Below are positions 1 to 7,128 of a DNA stretch of 8,538 bases, one piece after another (positions within the stretch are counted from its first letter, which is position 1; each line of letters begins with the position of its first letter). A program made the position numbers and the translations under genes. Source of the DNA: Methanobrevibacter sp. (GTDB lineage: Archaea > Methanobacteriota > Methanobacteria > Methanobacteriales > Methanobacteriaceae); assembly GCA_031289975.1 (NCBI GenBank), contig JAITOM010000318.1, positions 1-8,538 on the forward strand. The letters run 5' to 3'. A model generated the notes under the pieces. The model had not been told where the DNA came from, ran no database searches, and saw only the letters and a list, made by a program, of their open reading frames with translations.

Positions 1-119
1 TAAAAATAAAGAAATAAAAATTATTATTTAAAAAATTAATTTAATTTTAATTTGAAATTTTTAAAAATAAGATATTTTAGAATAAATGATTAATTACAAA
101 CATTTTTTCTATCACTATA
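1..119 (+). repeat. Right arm of a 213-bp MITE-like element (copy 1, left part outside the window)
   Basis: This stretch aligns with 6080-6197 (copy 2) at roughly 90% identity by eye, including the AT-rich interior and the terminal segment that reads ATGATTAATTACAAAC and ends in CACTATA at 113-119. The same terminal segment recurs at 7755-7788 (copy 3). Copies 2 and 3 show that the full element is 213 bp, so about 94 bp of this copy should lie before the window. An ATG at 86 faces outward, as in the other copies. The sequence similarity is direct observation. The name MITE-like is inference from size, inverted ends and lack of coding capacity. Confidence 0.75.
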
Positions 120-283
120 GTTATATTATTGATGATTATGATAATAAAATAAGGTTCATGCATATTAATATAACATTAATTAAAATAATTTGCTATTATG
201 TTGTGTGCATGAGTCTTAAAGATTATAAAAAAAATTATCTTTATTTTTAATGAAAAAAAAGTAATAGAAATATATAAATAAAG

Positions 284-432
284 AATGGCACTACAAAAAG
301 AGGATGGAAATTGAAAATCTGAAATTTGGTTTTTAGGCAGAAAAAATTCAGACCGTATACATGTCATCAAAGTTTTAGTCTATTTTCTTAATTTTCAATT
401 GTAAAAGTCCATGCTAAATTTACAGTGCCATT
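284..432. repeat. Nested inverted repeats in the cdc6 upstream region
   Basis: AATGGCACT at 284-292 is the exact reverse complement of AGTGCCATT at 424-432, and AATTGAAAAT at 309-318 is the exact reverse complement of ATTTTCAATT at 391-400. Both pairs are centred near 355-358 and flank a core of about 70 bp. An ATGGA (304-308) with its inverse TCCAT (408-412) falls between the outer and inner pairs on each side. The arms are too far apart for an ordinary terminator hairpin, so paired protein-binding sites are more likely. Confidence 0.6.
393..405 (-). promoter_or_regulatory. Mini-ORB-like 13-mer
   Basis: On the minus strand this reads TTTACAATTGAAA. It differs at one position from the mini-ORB repeat TTTACACTTGAAA that I recall for Methanothermobacter thermautotrophicus Cdc6 binding. 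A related TTTACAGTGCCA lies at 419-430 on the plus strand. The consensus is from memory, and a 13-mer this AT-rich can arise by chance, so confidence is modest. Confidence 0.35.
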
Positions 433-447
433 TTTGGTACAAAATGG
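428..447. repeat. Short palindrome upstream of cdc6
   Basis: CCATTTT (428-434) and AAAATGG (441-447) are perfect inverses separated by six bases. The palindrome overlaps the right outer repeat (424-432). It may be a binding site for Orc1/Cdc6 or a cdc6 regulator. Confidence 0.4.
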
Positions 448-549
448 AATTATTTTCACAGCCCCTATTTTTTATTAAAATAAATTTTGCTTATCTTGAT
501 TTATTGGATTAAGAAAATTATTAATATAAGTTTAAATAAAAATAATAAT

Positions 550-1668
550 ATGAAAATTGAAAATATATTGTTTGCTGGTGAAACTTTATTTAAGAGTTTA
601 GATGTTTTTGATCCAGATTATATTCCTCCAAACTATAATTTTAGAGAAAATCAAATGGAAGGTTTAGCAATTTCAATAAGACCTGTCTTTAGAAATTCAA
701 GACCAATAAACACAGTTATCTTGGGTCAATGTGCTACTGGTAAAACAACAGCTGTTAAAAAAATATTTGAAATGGTTAAAGAAAATAAAGATGACTTAAT
801 TTGTTGCTACATTAATTGCCAGCTACACAACACGATATATAGTGTCTTTTCTAAAATTCATAAGGAAATTGTAGGAATTGAACCTCCTGTTTCTGGATTA
901 TCCATTACAAGATTGTATCAAATAATTGTTGAACAGCTGAAGAAGAAAGAACTTAATTTAATAGTTGCTTTTGATGATATTAATTATTTATTACATGAAG
1001 TTGATGTTAATAAGATTTTTTATGATTTGTTAAGGGTTAATGAAGAATATGATAGTGTTGAAATTGGTGTATTTGCAATTTTATCAGATATTGAATTTAG
1101 ATTTGAGTTAGAGAAAAATGTAAGCAGTGTTTTTTCTCCTCATGAAATTCTATTTCCACCATACACTTATAATGAGATTCATGATATTCTTTTAGATAGA
1201 GTTAAAGCTGGTTTTTATCCGAATGTTATATCCAATGAATTACTTGGGGAAATAACTAACCAGACCTACGAAAGTGGAGATTTAAGAGTGGGTATTAACC
1301 TTCTAAAAATTGCTGGAAACATTGCAGAATCAAAGGGTAGTAGGTCTATTAAAGATGAACATGTGGATGAGGCAATAGCTAAAAATGTTTCTGTTAGTCT
1401 AAAACAAAGCTTAGAATCTTTAACTGAAGAAGAAAAAGAACTTATAGGATTAATAGCTAAAGAAGATAAAATTTTCAATGCTAAAGATCTTTTCAATGAT
1501 TTCAATGAAAAAACAGGTTTAAAGTATCATAAATTTAATACCATTTTAAATAAATTAGAATTCTTAAGATTGATTGATATTAAATTCACTGGTAAAGGAA
1601 CAAGAGGTAACTCAAGGCAAATCATTTTAAGATTTAATATTGATGATATAAATAAATGTCAGGTATAA
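550..1668 (+). CDS. cdc6: Orc1/Cdc6 origin-binding AAA+ initiator
   Basis: This is an archaeal Orc1/Cdc6 protein, which binds origin DNA and helps load the MCM helicase. With the ATG at 550 the product is 372 residues, a normal length for the family. Visible in order are Walker A GQCATGKTT (about 59-67), Walker B LIVAFDDIN (DD at 142-143), sensor 1 FAILSD (175-180), sensor 2 GDLRVGINLL with its arginine near 246, and a C-terminal winged-helix domain (about 290-372). The frame is open from a TTG at 487, but those extra 21 residues are low-complexity and precede the family-like start MKIENILF, so 550 is preferred. Neither start has a clear Shine-Dalgarno sequence, so a leaderless or weakly led message is possible. 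The gene converges on radA. It could be either Cdc6 paralogue; the Walker A sequence with Cys in place of the usual residues suggests a Methanobacteriales-specific group, which is inference. Confidence 0.95.
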   Translation: MKIENILFAGETLFKSLDVFDPDYIPPNYNFRENQMEGLAISIRPVFRNSRPINTVILGQCATGKTTAVKKIFEMVKENKDDLICCYINCQLHNTIYSVFSKIHKEIVGIEPPVSGLSITRLYQIIVEQLKKKELNLIVAFDDINYLLHEVDVNKIFYDLLRVNEEYDSVEIGVFAILSDIEFRFELEKNVSSVFSPHEILFPPYTYNEIHDILLDRVKAGFYPNVISNELLGEITNQTYESGDLRVGINLLKIAGNIAESKGSRSIKDEHVDEAIAKNVSVSLKQSLESLTEEEKELIGLIAKEDKIFNAKDLFNDFNEKTGLKYHKFNTILNKLEFLRLIDIKFTGKGTRGNSRQIILRFNIDDINKCQV

Positions 1669-1715
1669 CCCTTAAAAAAGGAATCTCATCTCTAAAAAAA
1701 TAGTATAAAATATAA

Positions 1716-1738
1716 AAATAGCTATTTAATAAAAAAAA
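1716..1738 (-). terminator. Probable terminator of the rpa-radA operon
   Basis: Read on the minus strand, downstream of the radA stop, there is a run of eight Ts (1738-1731) followed by the palindrome AAATAGCTATTT (1716-1727). Archaeal termination relies mainly on oligo-T in the non-template strand. No comparable T run follows cdc6 on the plus strand within this convergent gap. A 7-bp inverted pair, AAGGAAT (1678-1684) and ATTCCTT (1766-1772), also brackets the gap. Confidence 0.4.
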
Positions 1739-1781
1739 TAATAAATAGACTCTACATTAGAATCTATTCCTTGTTTAAATT

Positions 1782-2717
1782 TTAATCAACAATTCCTTCA
1801 CTTACGATTTTAAATACACATTCTCCTTCTGGAAGATGTGGACTATCTACAAGTCTTGCTATTCTTTTGCCAGCGAGACCTTTTTTAAGCCAAATCCTAT
1901 AGGTTGAAGCATGTCCTAAAACATGACCGCCAATTGCCTTTGTTGGACTTCCAAAGAAAGCATCAGGTCTTGCTTGAACCTGATTTGTTAAGAAAATAGC
2001 CACATTATATGTGGTAGCAAGATTTTGAAGTGTGTGTAAATGTTGATTAAGTTTTTGCTGTCTTGTTGCTAAAGACTCTCTTCCTATATATTCTGCTCTG
2101 AAATGAGCCATTAAAGAATCAACAATAACTAATTTAATATTAGTTCCACTTTGAATTAGTTCATTTATTTTTTCAGCCATTAATATTTGGTGAGAAGAGT
2201 TAAATGCCCTTGCAATATGGATTTTTTGCAATGTTTCTTGAGGATCAAAATCAAATGCAGCAGATATTTGTTCTATTCTTTCAGGACGGAAAGTATTTTC
2301 AGTATCAATGAATACTGATTCTCCATCTAAACCACCATCATCTAAGGATGATTGGACTGTAACAGCTAATTCATGAGCAATTTGACTTTTACCAGAACCA
2401 AATTCACCAAACACTTCAGTGATTGATTGCGTTTCAATTCCTCCACCAATTAACTCATTAAAAGCTTTACATCCAACATTAATTCTACCTACTTCTTTTC
2501 GACGTTCCATTACATCAAAAGCTGTTTCAAAATCTATTTGTTCAGCTTTTCTTGCAGCTTCAATTACTTTTTCAGCTACACCTTCTCCAATTTCTGCTTT
2601 AACAGCTAATTCTTTTGCAGTAGCAGTTGCTAATCGCATCATATCTGCAAATCCAGCATCTCTTAATTTTTGTGCTGTTTTTTCTCCAACACTCGGTAAA
2701 TCTTCAAGTTCAACCAT
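1782..2717 (-). CDS. radA: RadA recombinase
   Basis: RadA is the archaeal Rad51/RecA-family ATPase that forms filaments on single-stranded DNA and catalyses strand exchange in recombination and fork repair. From the start at 2717 it has 311 residues, typical for the family. Residues about 1-60 form the helix-hairpin-helix domain (LPSVGEKTAQKLRDAG). FETA at 64-67 matches the FxxA polymerisation motif. Walker A is GEFGSGKSQ (104-112), Walker B LVIVDS (196-201), and the DNA-binding loop region follows ARPDAFFG. The C-terminus ends with the archaeal signature LVDSPHLPEGE. An ATG four codons upstream (2729) overlaps the ribosome binding site, and MVELEDLP is the usual RadA start, so 2717 is chosen. 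It lies 41 bp behind rpa on the same strand, so the two are probably cotranscribed. No truncation or missing motif is seen. Confidence 0.97.
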   Translation of the reverse strand: MVELEDLPSVGEKTAQKLRDAGFADMMRLATATAKELAVKAEIGEGVAEKVIEAARKAEQIDFETAFDVMERRKEVGRINVGCKAFNELIGGGIETQSITEVFGEFGSGKSQIAHELAVTVQSSLDDGGLDGESVFIDTENTFRPERIEQISAAFDFDPQETLQKIHIARAFNSSHQILMAEKINELIQSGTNIKLVIVDSLMAHFRAEYIGRESLATRQQKLNQHLHTLQNLATTYNVAIFLTNQVQARPDAFFGSPTKAIGGHVLGHASTYRIWLKKGLAGKRIARLVDSPHLPEGECVFKIVSEGIVD

Positions 2718-2722
2718 AATAT

Positions 2723-2727
2723 CCCTC
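2723..2727 (-). promoter_or_regulatory. Ribosome binding site of radA
   Basis: GAGGG on the minus strand lies five bases before the ATG at 2717. It overlaps the alternative upstream ATG at 2729, which decides the start in favour of 2717. Confidence 0.75.
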
Positions 2728-2758
2728 ATTTTTTATTTTTAAATTTAATTTTGATAAT

Positions 2759-5116
2759 TTAAAGATTTTTAGATATAATTTTCTTTGGTTTTAACCTAAT
2801 TTCTTCATTGTAATCATCGAAGTCAACATCAGCTATTAAAGTTAATTCTAAATTAATTAAATCCTCAACTTTTTCTTTTAATCTATCCTCATCATTTTCA
2901 ATAATTTCATCTTTACTCATTTCAAGTAATTTTTCAGCTAAATATGAAAAGAATGTAACAGAAATATCACCAGTATCATCTTCAATTCTCAAAGGTAACA
3001 TTACAAGATAGTTCGGTTCATCAAAGTCATCACCACAATAATCACAAGCATATTCATCATCAATCTGTTCAAGACGATTATTACAGCTTGGACATCTTGG
3101 TAAAAGTAATTTATCTCCAGTGATTTCAGAGATTCTACCAACGATTTTTATATTTTTATCGTCATCTTCTAACTCACCAATATTTTTTGAAACATAAATC
3201 TTTTCTTCAAGTTTTTCGTGGGATGGAAGGTCTTTTAAATCTCCTTCACCAACTTTTGAAACCTTCGAGTTACTACCAACACTCAACTCTAATTGATCAT
3301 TTCTAAAGGTTATACGGGGATTTTCAATTTTTATAGGGTCTCCTATTTCATAAGCTATTTCTGCTTTATCATCCCAAAATGAAGCCTTGATTGATCCAGT
3401 TTCATCTGCTAAATCTATTGACCTTACTAAACCAATTTTTCCATCTTGTCTTTCGAATTCATTTGGCTCTTGAATGTCAAATATTCTTGCTACTAATCTA
3501 ACATAGTTATCATCCTCATCTAAGTCTTCAACTTTTTTGGTGGTGTAAATCTTATCTTCAAGTTCAGTAAAACTTGGTAAATCCTCAACATCATTTTCTT
3601 TACATTGAATTACTCTGGAAGTTTTACCTACATTTAATTCTACACTGAATAGTCCTAATCTTGTTCTTGTATTTTCAATTAAAACAGGTGTTCCAGGTAA
3701 AAGATTTGAGTTTGCTTTATCATCCCAAAATGATACTCTAACAACACCAGTTTCATCAGCTAAATCTCCAGACCTAACTATGCCTGGTGATCCATCTTCT
3801 CTTTGAAACTCCCTTGGATCATTTACATTGATTATTCTTCCAAGAACATCAACTTCCACACCATCTTCCTCATAATCTTGAACTTGTTCTATTTTGACTG
3901 GACCAAGCTGATTTTTATACTCATTTAAAACATTAATTAAAGCTGTATCTCCAGATGGATCTTTAACTATTCTTGAATTCCAATTGGTATTAACCTTATA
4001 ACCAGATGGAGAATATTCATCAAATTCTATATTTACTCCTTTAACCTCTATTATTTCTCCTTTATTTAAGTCTAATTTTGTATCATCACCCCACAGAGTC
4101 ACTCTTATATCACCAGTATCATCTTTTATTTCAATTGATTTAACATAACCTGTAGTGCCATCTGCTCTTTCAAAGGATATTGTGTCATGAATCTTAGTAA
4201 TAATACCCAATAAGTTAACATTTTTCATTTCATGAGCTTCAGCTATTTTAGTTATTATTTCTTCAAATTCAGGAACATCAAACTCGCCTTTTACAATTTT
4301 ACCATCCCAATGTGAAAGAGATATTTCTCCATTTCTATCTCTTGCTTGTGCAGATAAAATTTTGATTGTGTCTCCTTCATTTAGGTCTAATTCATCAACA
4401 AGCTCAATATCATTGTTCCATAAAGTGTAAGTTACTTCTCCAGATTTATCTTTGATATCAAAAGATCTAACTTTACCTTCTTTACCATTTTTATCAAAGG
4501 TTCTTGTAGATGTAATTCTAATAATTCTACCAACTATATTAACCTTTTCATCAGGATTTATATCACTAATTGGAGTAATAACTTCCTCATATTCAGGTAA
4601 TGTTTTGTATTCATTACTATCTAAAACTTCTATTGAAGAACGAGGTTGTAGATGAAGTTCTAATTTTGAATTGTAACCATCTTTGACTTCTCCATCATGA
4701 ATTTTAACTACATCTCCTTCTTTAATATTTTTCAATAGCTTAATACTTTCAGTCCATAAAACAACTCTTAATTCGCCAGTATCATCAGATAAAATAATGT
4801 TAGCAAGCTTACCTTCCTTTCCTTTTCTTGTTGTAAATTTTTTAGGGTTGGAAATAGCCATTATTCTACCAATAACTGGAATTTTAGCACCAGGTTCTAA
4901 TTTTGAGATTTTATCCATTGCATGTTCTTTTTTATCAGATTTTATTTCATTTTCTTCATCAATAAAACTACCTACAATCATTCTTGCTATGTCAATGTCA
5001 TTCATAAAACTCACATCAACATATTCTTTTTTCATGTCTTTTAGTTTCTCTAAAAATTCTTCTTCACTTATTTTATCTGCGATTTTTGCATATTCTTCAT
5101 TTATCTTCGGTTCCAT
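2759..5116 (-). CDS. rpa: Single-subunit replication protein A with six OB-folds and a zinc finger
   Basis: This is the archaeal single-stranded DNA-binding protein RPA, which coats ssDNA in replication, recombination and repair and hands it to RadA and polymerases. It is 785 residues. Six OB-folds can be read from the recurrent pattern of a GRI-type first strand, a D(D/E)TG turn and a (T/S)(L/F)W strand: about 74-166, 187-277, 297-385, 418-505, 537-623 and 655-782. The last is interrupted by a zinc finger with C675, C678, C691 and C694. The fourth and fifth folds are unusually alike (both with LADETG and SFWDDKA), suggesting a recent tandem duplication. Residues 1-70 are charged and mostly helical. 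The start at 5116 has GTGAGGG six bases upstream. Methanobacteriales and Methanococcales RPAs are usually described with four or five OB-folds, so this one is long. It leads an operon with radA. Confidence 0.95.
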   Translation of the reverse strand: MEPKINEEYAKIADKISEEEFLEKLKDMKKEYVDVSFMNDIDIARMIVGSFIDEENEIKSDKKEHAMDKISKLEPGAKIPVIGRIMAISNPKKFTTRKGKEGKLANIILSDDTGELRVVLWTESIKLLKNIKEGDVVKIHDGEVKDGYNSKLELHLQPRSSIEVLDSNEYKTLPEYEEVITPISDINPDEKVNIVGRIIRITSTRTFDKNGKEGKVRSFDIKDKSGEVTYTLWNNDIELVDELDLNEGDTIKILSAQARDRNGEISLSHWDGKIVKGEFDVPEFEEIITKIAEAHEMKNVNLLGIITKIHDTISFERADGTTGYVKSIEIKDDTGDIRVTLWGDDTKLDLNKGEIIEVKGVNIEFDEYSPSGYKVNTNWNSRIVKDPSGDTALINVLNEYKNQLGPVKIEQVQDYEEDGVEVDVLGRIINVNDPREFQREDGSPGIVRSGDLADETGVVRVSFWDDKANSNLLPGTPVLIENTRTRLGLFSVELNVGKTSRVIQCKENDVEDLPSFTELEDKIYTTKKVEDLDEDDNYVRLVARIFDIQEPNEFERQDGKIGLVRSIDLADETGSIKASFWDDKAEIAYEIGDPIKIENPRITFRNDQLELSVGSNSKVSKVGEGDLKDLPSHEKLEEKIYVSKNIGELEDDDKNIKIVGRISEITGDKLLLPRCPSCNNRLEQIDDEYACDYCGDDFDEPNYLVMLPLRIEDDTGDISVTFFSYLAEKLLEMSKDEIIENDEDRLKEKVEDLINLELTLIADVDFDDYNEEIRLKPKKIISKNL

Positions 5117-5122
5117 ATTAAA

Positions 5123-5129
5123 CCCTCAC
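5123..5129 (-). promoter_or_regulatory. Ribosome binding site of rpa
   Basis: GTGAGGG on the minus strand is separated by six bases from the ATG at 5116. It matches the radA site, and it fixes the rpa start. Confidence 0.75.
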
Positions 5130-5336
5130 ATTTCTAACTATTTGTTTAAATGTTTATATTTATATTAATTTGGATAGAGCATTTCAAAACTAATCAAAAA
5201 ATTTTAAATTTAAATACTTAATTTGAGTTAATTTTAAAGTTAATATATCCATAAATTAATAAAATAATAAGAATACAAACTATAAAACAATAAAATAAAT
5301 ATGTATTAATCTTTATATTTTATATAATTTTTTCAT

Positions 5337-5377
5337 TATATTTATAATTGTTTATACTATATTTATAATTGTTTATA
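5337..5377. repeat. 20-bp direct repeat, two copies, period 21
   Basis: TATATTTATAATTGTTTATA occurs exactly at 5337-5356 and again at 5358-5377. The core TTGTTTATA appears a third time at 5411-5419. The location between rpa and the accessory region suggests iteron-like protein sites or simple slippage duplication. Confidence 0.7.
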
Positions 5378-5437
5378 ATAGGTAATAAATTCATATAAAA
5401 ATTTAAGTATTTGTTTATATAAATAAATCTGATTTTT

Positions 5438-5490
5438 ATTATCTATAACCTTAAATGATTATTTATAACCTTAAATGATTATTTATAATG
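5438..5490. repeat. 20-bp tandem repeat, about 2.3 copies
   Basis: TATAACCTTAAATGATTATT occurs exactly at 5444-5463 and 5464-5483. It is preceded by a partial copy (5438-5443, one mismatch) and followed by a degenerate one starting TATAATG. A 20-bp period is about two helical turns. Confidence 0.8.
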
Positions 5491-5942
5491 CTTAGTAATC
5501 ACTTAATATTAAAATAAATAATATTAATAATCAATCTTATTTATTTAATACAAATTTAAATTTTTATAATAATAAATTGTGTTGAACTTATATATAAATG
5601 TTATTACAAAAACTCAAAATTTTATGTATTAATGATTATGAATATAGTTATATAGTAATAAATTTTATAGTATAAAACTTAAATTTTTGCAAAAATTACT
5701 ACTTTTAATTTTTCTTAAAATCAATGTTTTAAAATTAAAATTATTATTTTTAAAAAATAAATAAAATAAAATATTTAATTATAAAAAATTATTGTATTTA
5801 GAAGATATTATAGTTATTTGGAAAAGTTCTTAAATTTTGAATGAAATTTTTTTTATTAAGTTAATTAATTTTAAATATTACTTCATGAAAATCTATAATT
5901 TAAATTTTAAATAATATTAATGTATTTTAATTAATACAAATG

Positions 5943-5976
5943 ATTTTTAATCAATACCCTTTATTTTTAATCAATA
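5943..5976. repeat. 14-bp direct repeat, period 20
   Basis: ATTTTTAATCAATA occurs at 5943-5956 and 5963-5976, just outside the left end of the MITE-like element. It shares the 20-bp spacing of the other repeats in this region. Confidence 0.6.
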
Positions 5977-5984
5977 TATTTTAA

Positions 5985-6197
5985 TATAGTGTATGAAATA
6001 ATGTTTGTAAGTAATAAGATTTTTTAAATTACATTAAAAACATTAAATTTTTAATTAACAAAATTATAATTATTATTTTTAAAAATAAATAAATAAAAAT
6101 TATTATTTAAAAAATTAATTTAATATTAATTTGAAATTTATAAAAATAAGATATTTAAAAATAATGATTACTTACAAACATTTTTTACATCACTATA
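5985..6197. mobile_element. 213-bp MITE-like element, copy 2 (complete)
   Basis: The element begins TATAGTG at 5985 and ends CACTATA at 6197. Comparing the left end with the reverse complement of the right end gives about 36 identical positions out of 45, including an exact ATGTTTGTAAGTAAT core. The interior is AT-rich and has no gene of its own. Copy 3 (7576-7788) has exactly the same length and aligns along its whole length, while the right arm is about 90% identical to 1-119. The flanks TAA (5982-5984) and TAA (6198-6200) could be a 3-bp target duplication. The right end carries an outward ATG at 6164 that opens the next gene. No known family was recognised. Confidence 0.75.
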
Positions 6198-7108
6198 TAA
6201 ATTATCTATATGATTTATTTTATTATTTATTTTCTGCATCAGATTCTTTAGCTGTGGTTGCGATTTTATTATTTGCTTCTTTTGTAGTTTTAACGATTTA
6301 TTGTTTTTATAAAAGAAAAGTTAGAAAGAATTTTTTATCTTATGGTTTGATTTTATTTTTAATCAGTATTATGATAACATTGTTAATATCTCTTGTTAAA
6401 CCTGTGTGGTGTTATAAGAGTTTTTGGTTAATGCTGGGTGTGATTTGGTTATCTTATTCTTTTTTACTTACAAAAACATATGATAATAAGAAGGTTTTCA
6501 TTCCTTTATTTGTGATTTTGTTATTGTCTTGTGGTGTTAATGCTGTGACATATTTTGGGGTTGAAAATGATAATCATGCATCTCTTAATGAAATAGAACA
6601 TTTTTTAGGCATCGTTGATGAGAATAGATCGGTGATTGTTTCTTTCGCGGTTGATGCTGATACTTCTTGCCTTGTTTATTCTCTTGTGTCACCAACTTTG
6701 AAGAATAATGTGTATTTTGTAGATTTTAGATTCAGATTTCTGCAGTTGAATGATTCGGGTAATTATTGGTCTGGATCTATCCAATATAATGTTGAAGATA
6801 CGATAAAGCACTTGAATGAACTTGTTAATGATTCTTTTTTAACAGATAAAAAGGTTTATATTTTCTCAAGGAAAGATTATACGAATCCTATAAGTTTTAG
6901 AGAATATTTTGTATCAAGAGTATCCTCCTTGAAGGGAGTATACCCAGTTTTGCAAAAAAATTATTTGAATTCTTTATTTGATGATGAGTTCAATGGTGAT
7001 TTTGTTCTTAGAAAGGTTATGATTGTTCATAAATCAAATGAGGATGGTAGTTTAATGATGTTTAATGAAGGAAGTGAGATTTATATATATGAATTTTTAT
7101 GTGAGTGA
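6164..7108 (+). CDS. Membrane protein resembling the C-terminal half of a GT39-type glycosyltransferase
   Basis: From the ATG at 6164 the product is 314 residues. Four hydrophobic segments are visible (about 28-49, 57-78, 86-103, 111-130), followed by a soluble C-terminal domain of about 180 residues. The short KPVWCYKSFW segment before a long hydrophobic helix recalls the 'RYL..lP' region of dolichyl-phosphate mannosyltransferase-like (GT39/PMT) proteins, which move sugars from lipid carriers at the outer membrane face. Those proteins are usually about 500 residues with an acidic catalytic loop near the N-terminus; that half is absent, so this is probably a truncated and inactive remnant. 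Residues 1-11 (MITYKHFLHHY) are encoded inside the MITE-like element. The frame is open back to a TTG at 6131, also inside it. No Shine-Dalgarno sequence precedes either start. The methyltransferase remnant begins 20 bp downstream. The family call is tentative. Confidence 0.5.
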   Translation: MITYKHFLHHYINYLYDLFYYLFSASDSLAVVAILLFASFVVLTIYCFYKRKVRKNFLSYGLILFLISIMITLLISLVKPVWCYKSFWLMLGVIWLSYSFLLTKTYDNKKVFIPLFVILLLSCGVNAVTYFGVENDNHASLNEIEHFLGIVDENRSVIVSFAVDADTSCLVYSLVSPTLKNNVYFVDFRFRFLQLNDSGNYWSGSIQYNVEDTIKHLNELVNDSFLTDKKVYIFSRKDYTNPISFREYFVSRVSSLKGVYPVLQKNYLNSLFDDEFNGDFVLRKVMIVHKSNEDGSLMMFNEGSEIYIYEFLCE

Positions 7109-7116
7109 GCAAAATA

Positions 7117-7123
7117 GAGGGTG
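7117..7123 (+). promoter_or_regulatory. Ribosome binding site of the methyltransferase remnant
   Basis: GAGGGTG lies five bases before the TTG at 7129. It favours TTG 7129 over the in-frame GTG at 7105 as the original start. Confidence 0.5.
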
Positions 7124-7128
7124 TAACT

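Larger units (their letters stand above)
251..549. other. Candidate replication origin (oriC) upstream of cdc6
   Basis: No convincing gene is visible between the repeat arm and cdc6. Archaeal origins usually lie next to orc1/cdc6 and carry inverted origin recognition boxes around an AT-rich unwinding region. Seen here are two nested inverted repeats (284-292 with 424-432, and 309-318 with 391-400), a mini-ORB-like 13-mer at 393-405, a TTTACAGTGCCA sequence at 419-430, a short palindrome at 428-447, and AT-rich DNA on both sides. The candidate call rests on position and these symmetric motifs. The region must also hold the cdc6 promoter, and the repeats could instead be operators for cdc6 autoregulation. 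Confidence 0.4.
5130..5984. other. AT-rich gene-free region with rpa promoter and periodic repeats
   Basis: No coding frame here looks like a real gene; the composition is overwhelmingly A and T with stops in every frame. Reading leftward, the stretch 5140-5220 must contain the rpa-radA promoter. Several TATA-like strings fit (for example around 5152-5166 and 5201-5212 on the minus strand), but none can be singled out. The remainder holds three sets of short direct repeats listed separately and ends at the left terminus of a MITE-like element. Confidence 0.6.

Noticed and set aside
86..250. 54-codon frame starting at the ATG in repeat copy 1 (MINYKHFFYHY...)
   Set aside because: Only the first 11 residues match the other copies, and these are repeat termini. 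The rest is low-complexity with no ribosome binding site or family similarity, so it is not called a gene.
176..370. 64-codon minus-strand open frame in the cdc6 upstream region
   Set aside because: It is rich in Ile and Phe with no recognisable domain or ribosome binding site, and it covers the inverted repeats. Probably chance.
487..549. N-terminal extension of Cdc6 from TTG 487
   Set aside because: The 21 extra residues are Ile/Asn/Lys low-complexity, and family proteins begin close to MKIENIL, so the ATG at 550 was preferred.
2718..2729. Four-residue RadA extension from ATG 2729
   Set aside because: This ATG overlaps the GAGGG ribosome binding site, and MVELEDLP is the usual RadA start.
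4139..4170. Another AGTGCCAT like the candidate origin boxes
   Set aside because: It lies inside the rpa coding sequence with no symmetric partner, so it is taken as chance.
5337..5490. CRISPR array
   Set aside because: The repeats are directly adjacent, with only 0-1 bp between them and no spacers of 30-40 bp, and no cas genes are present.
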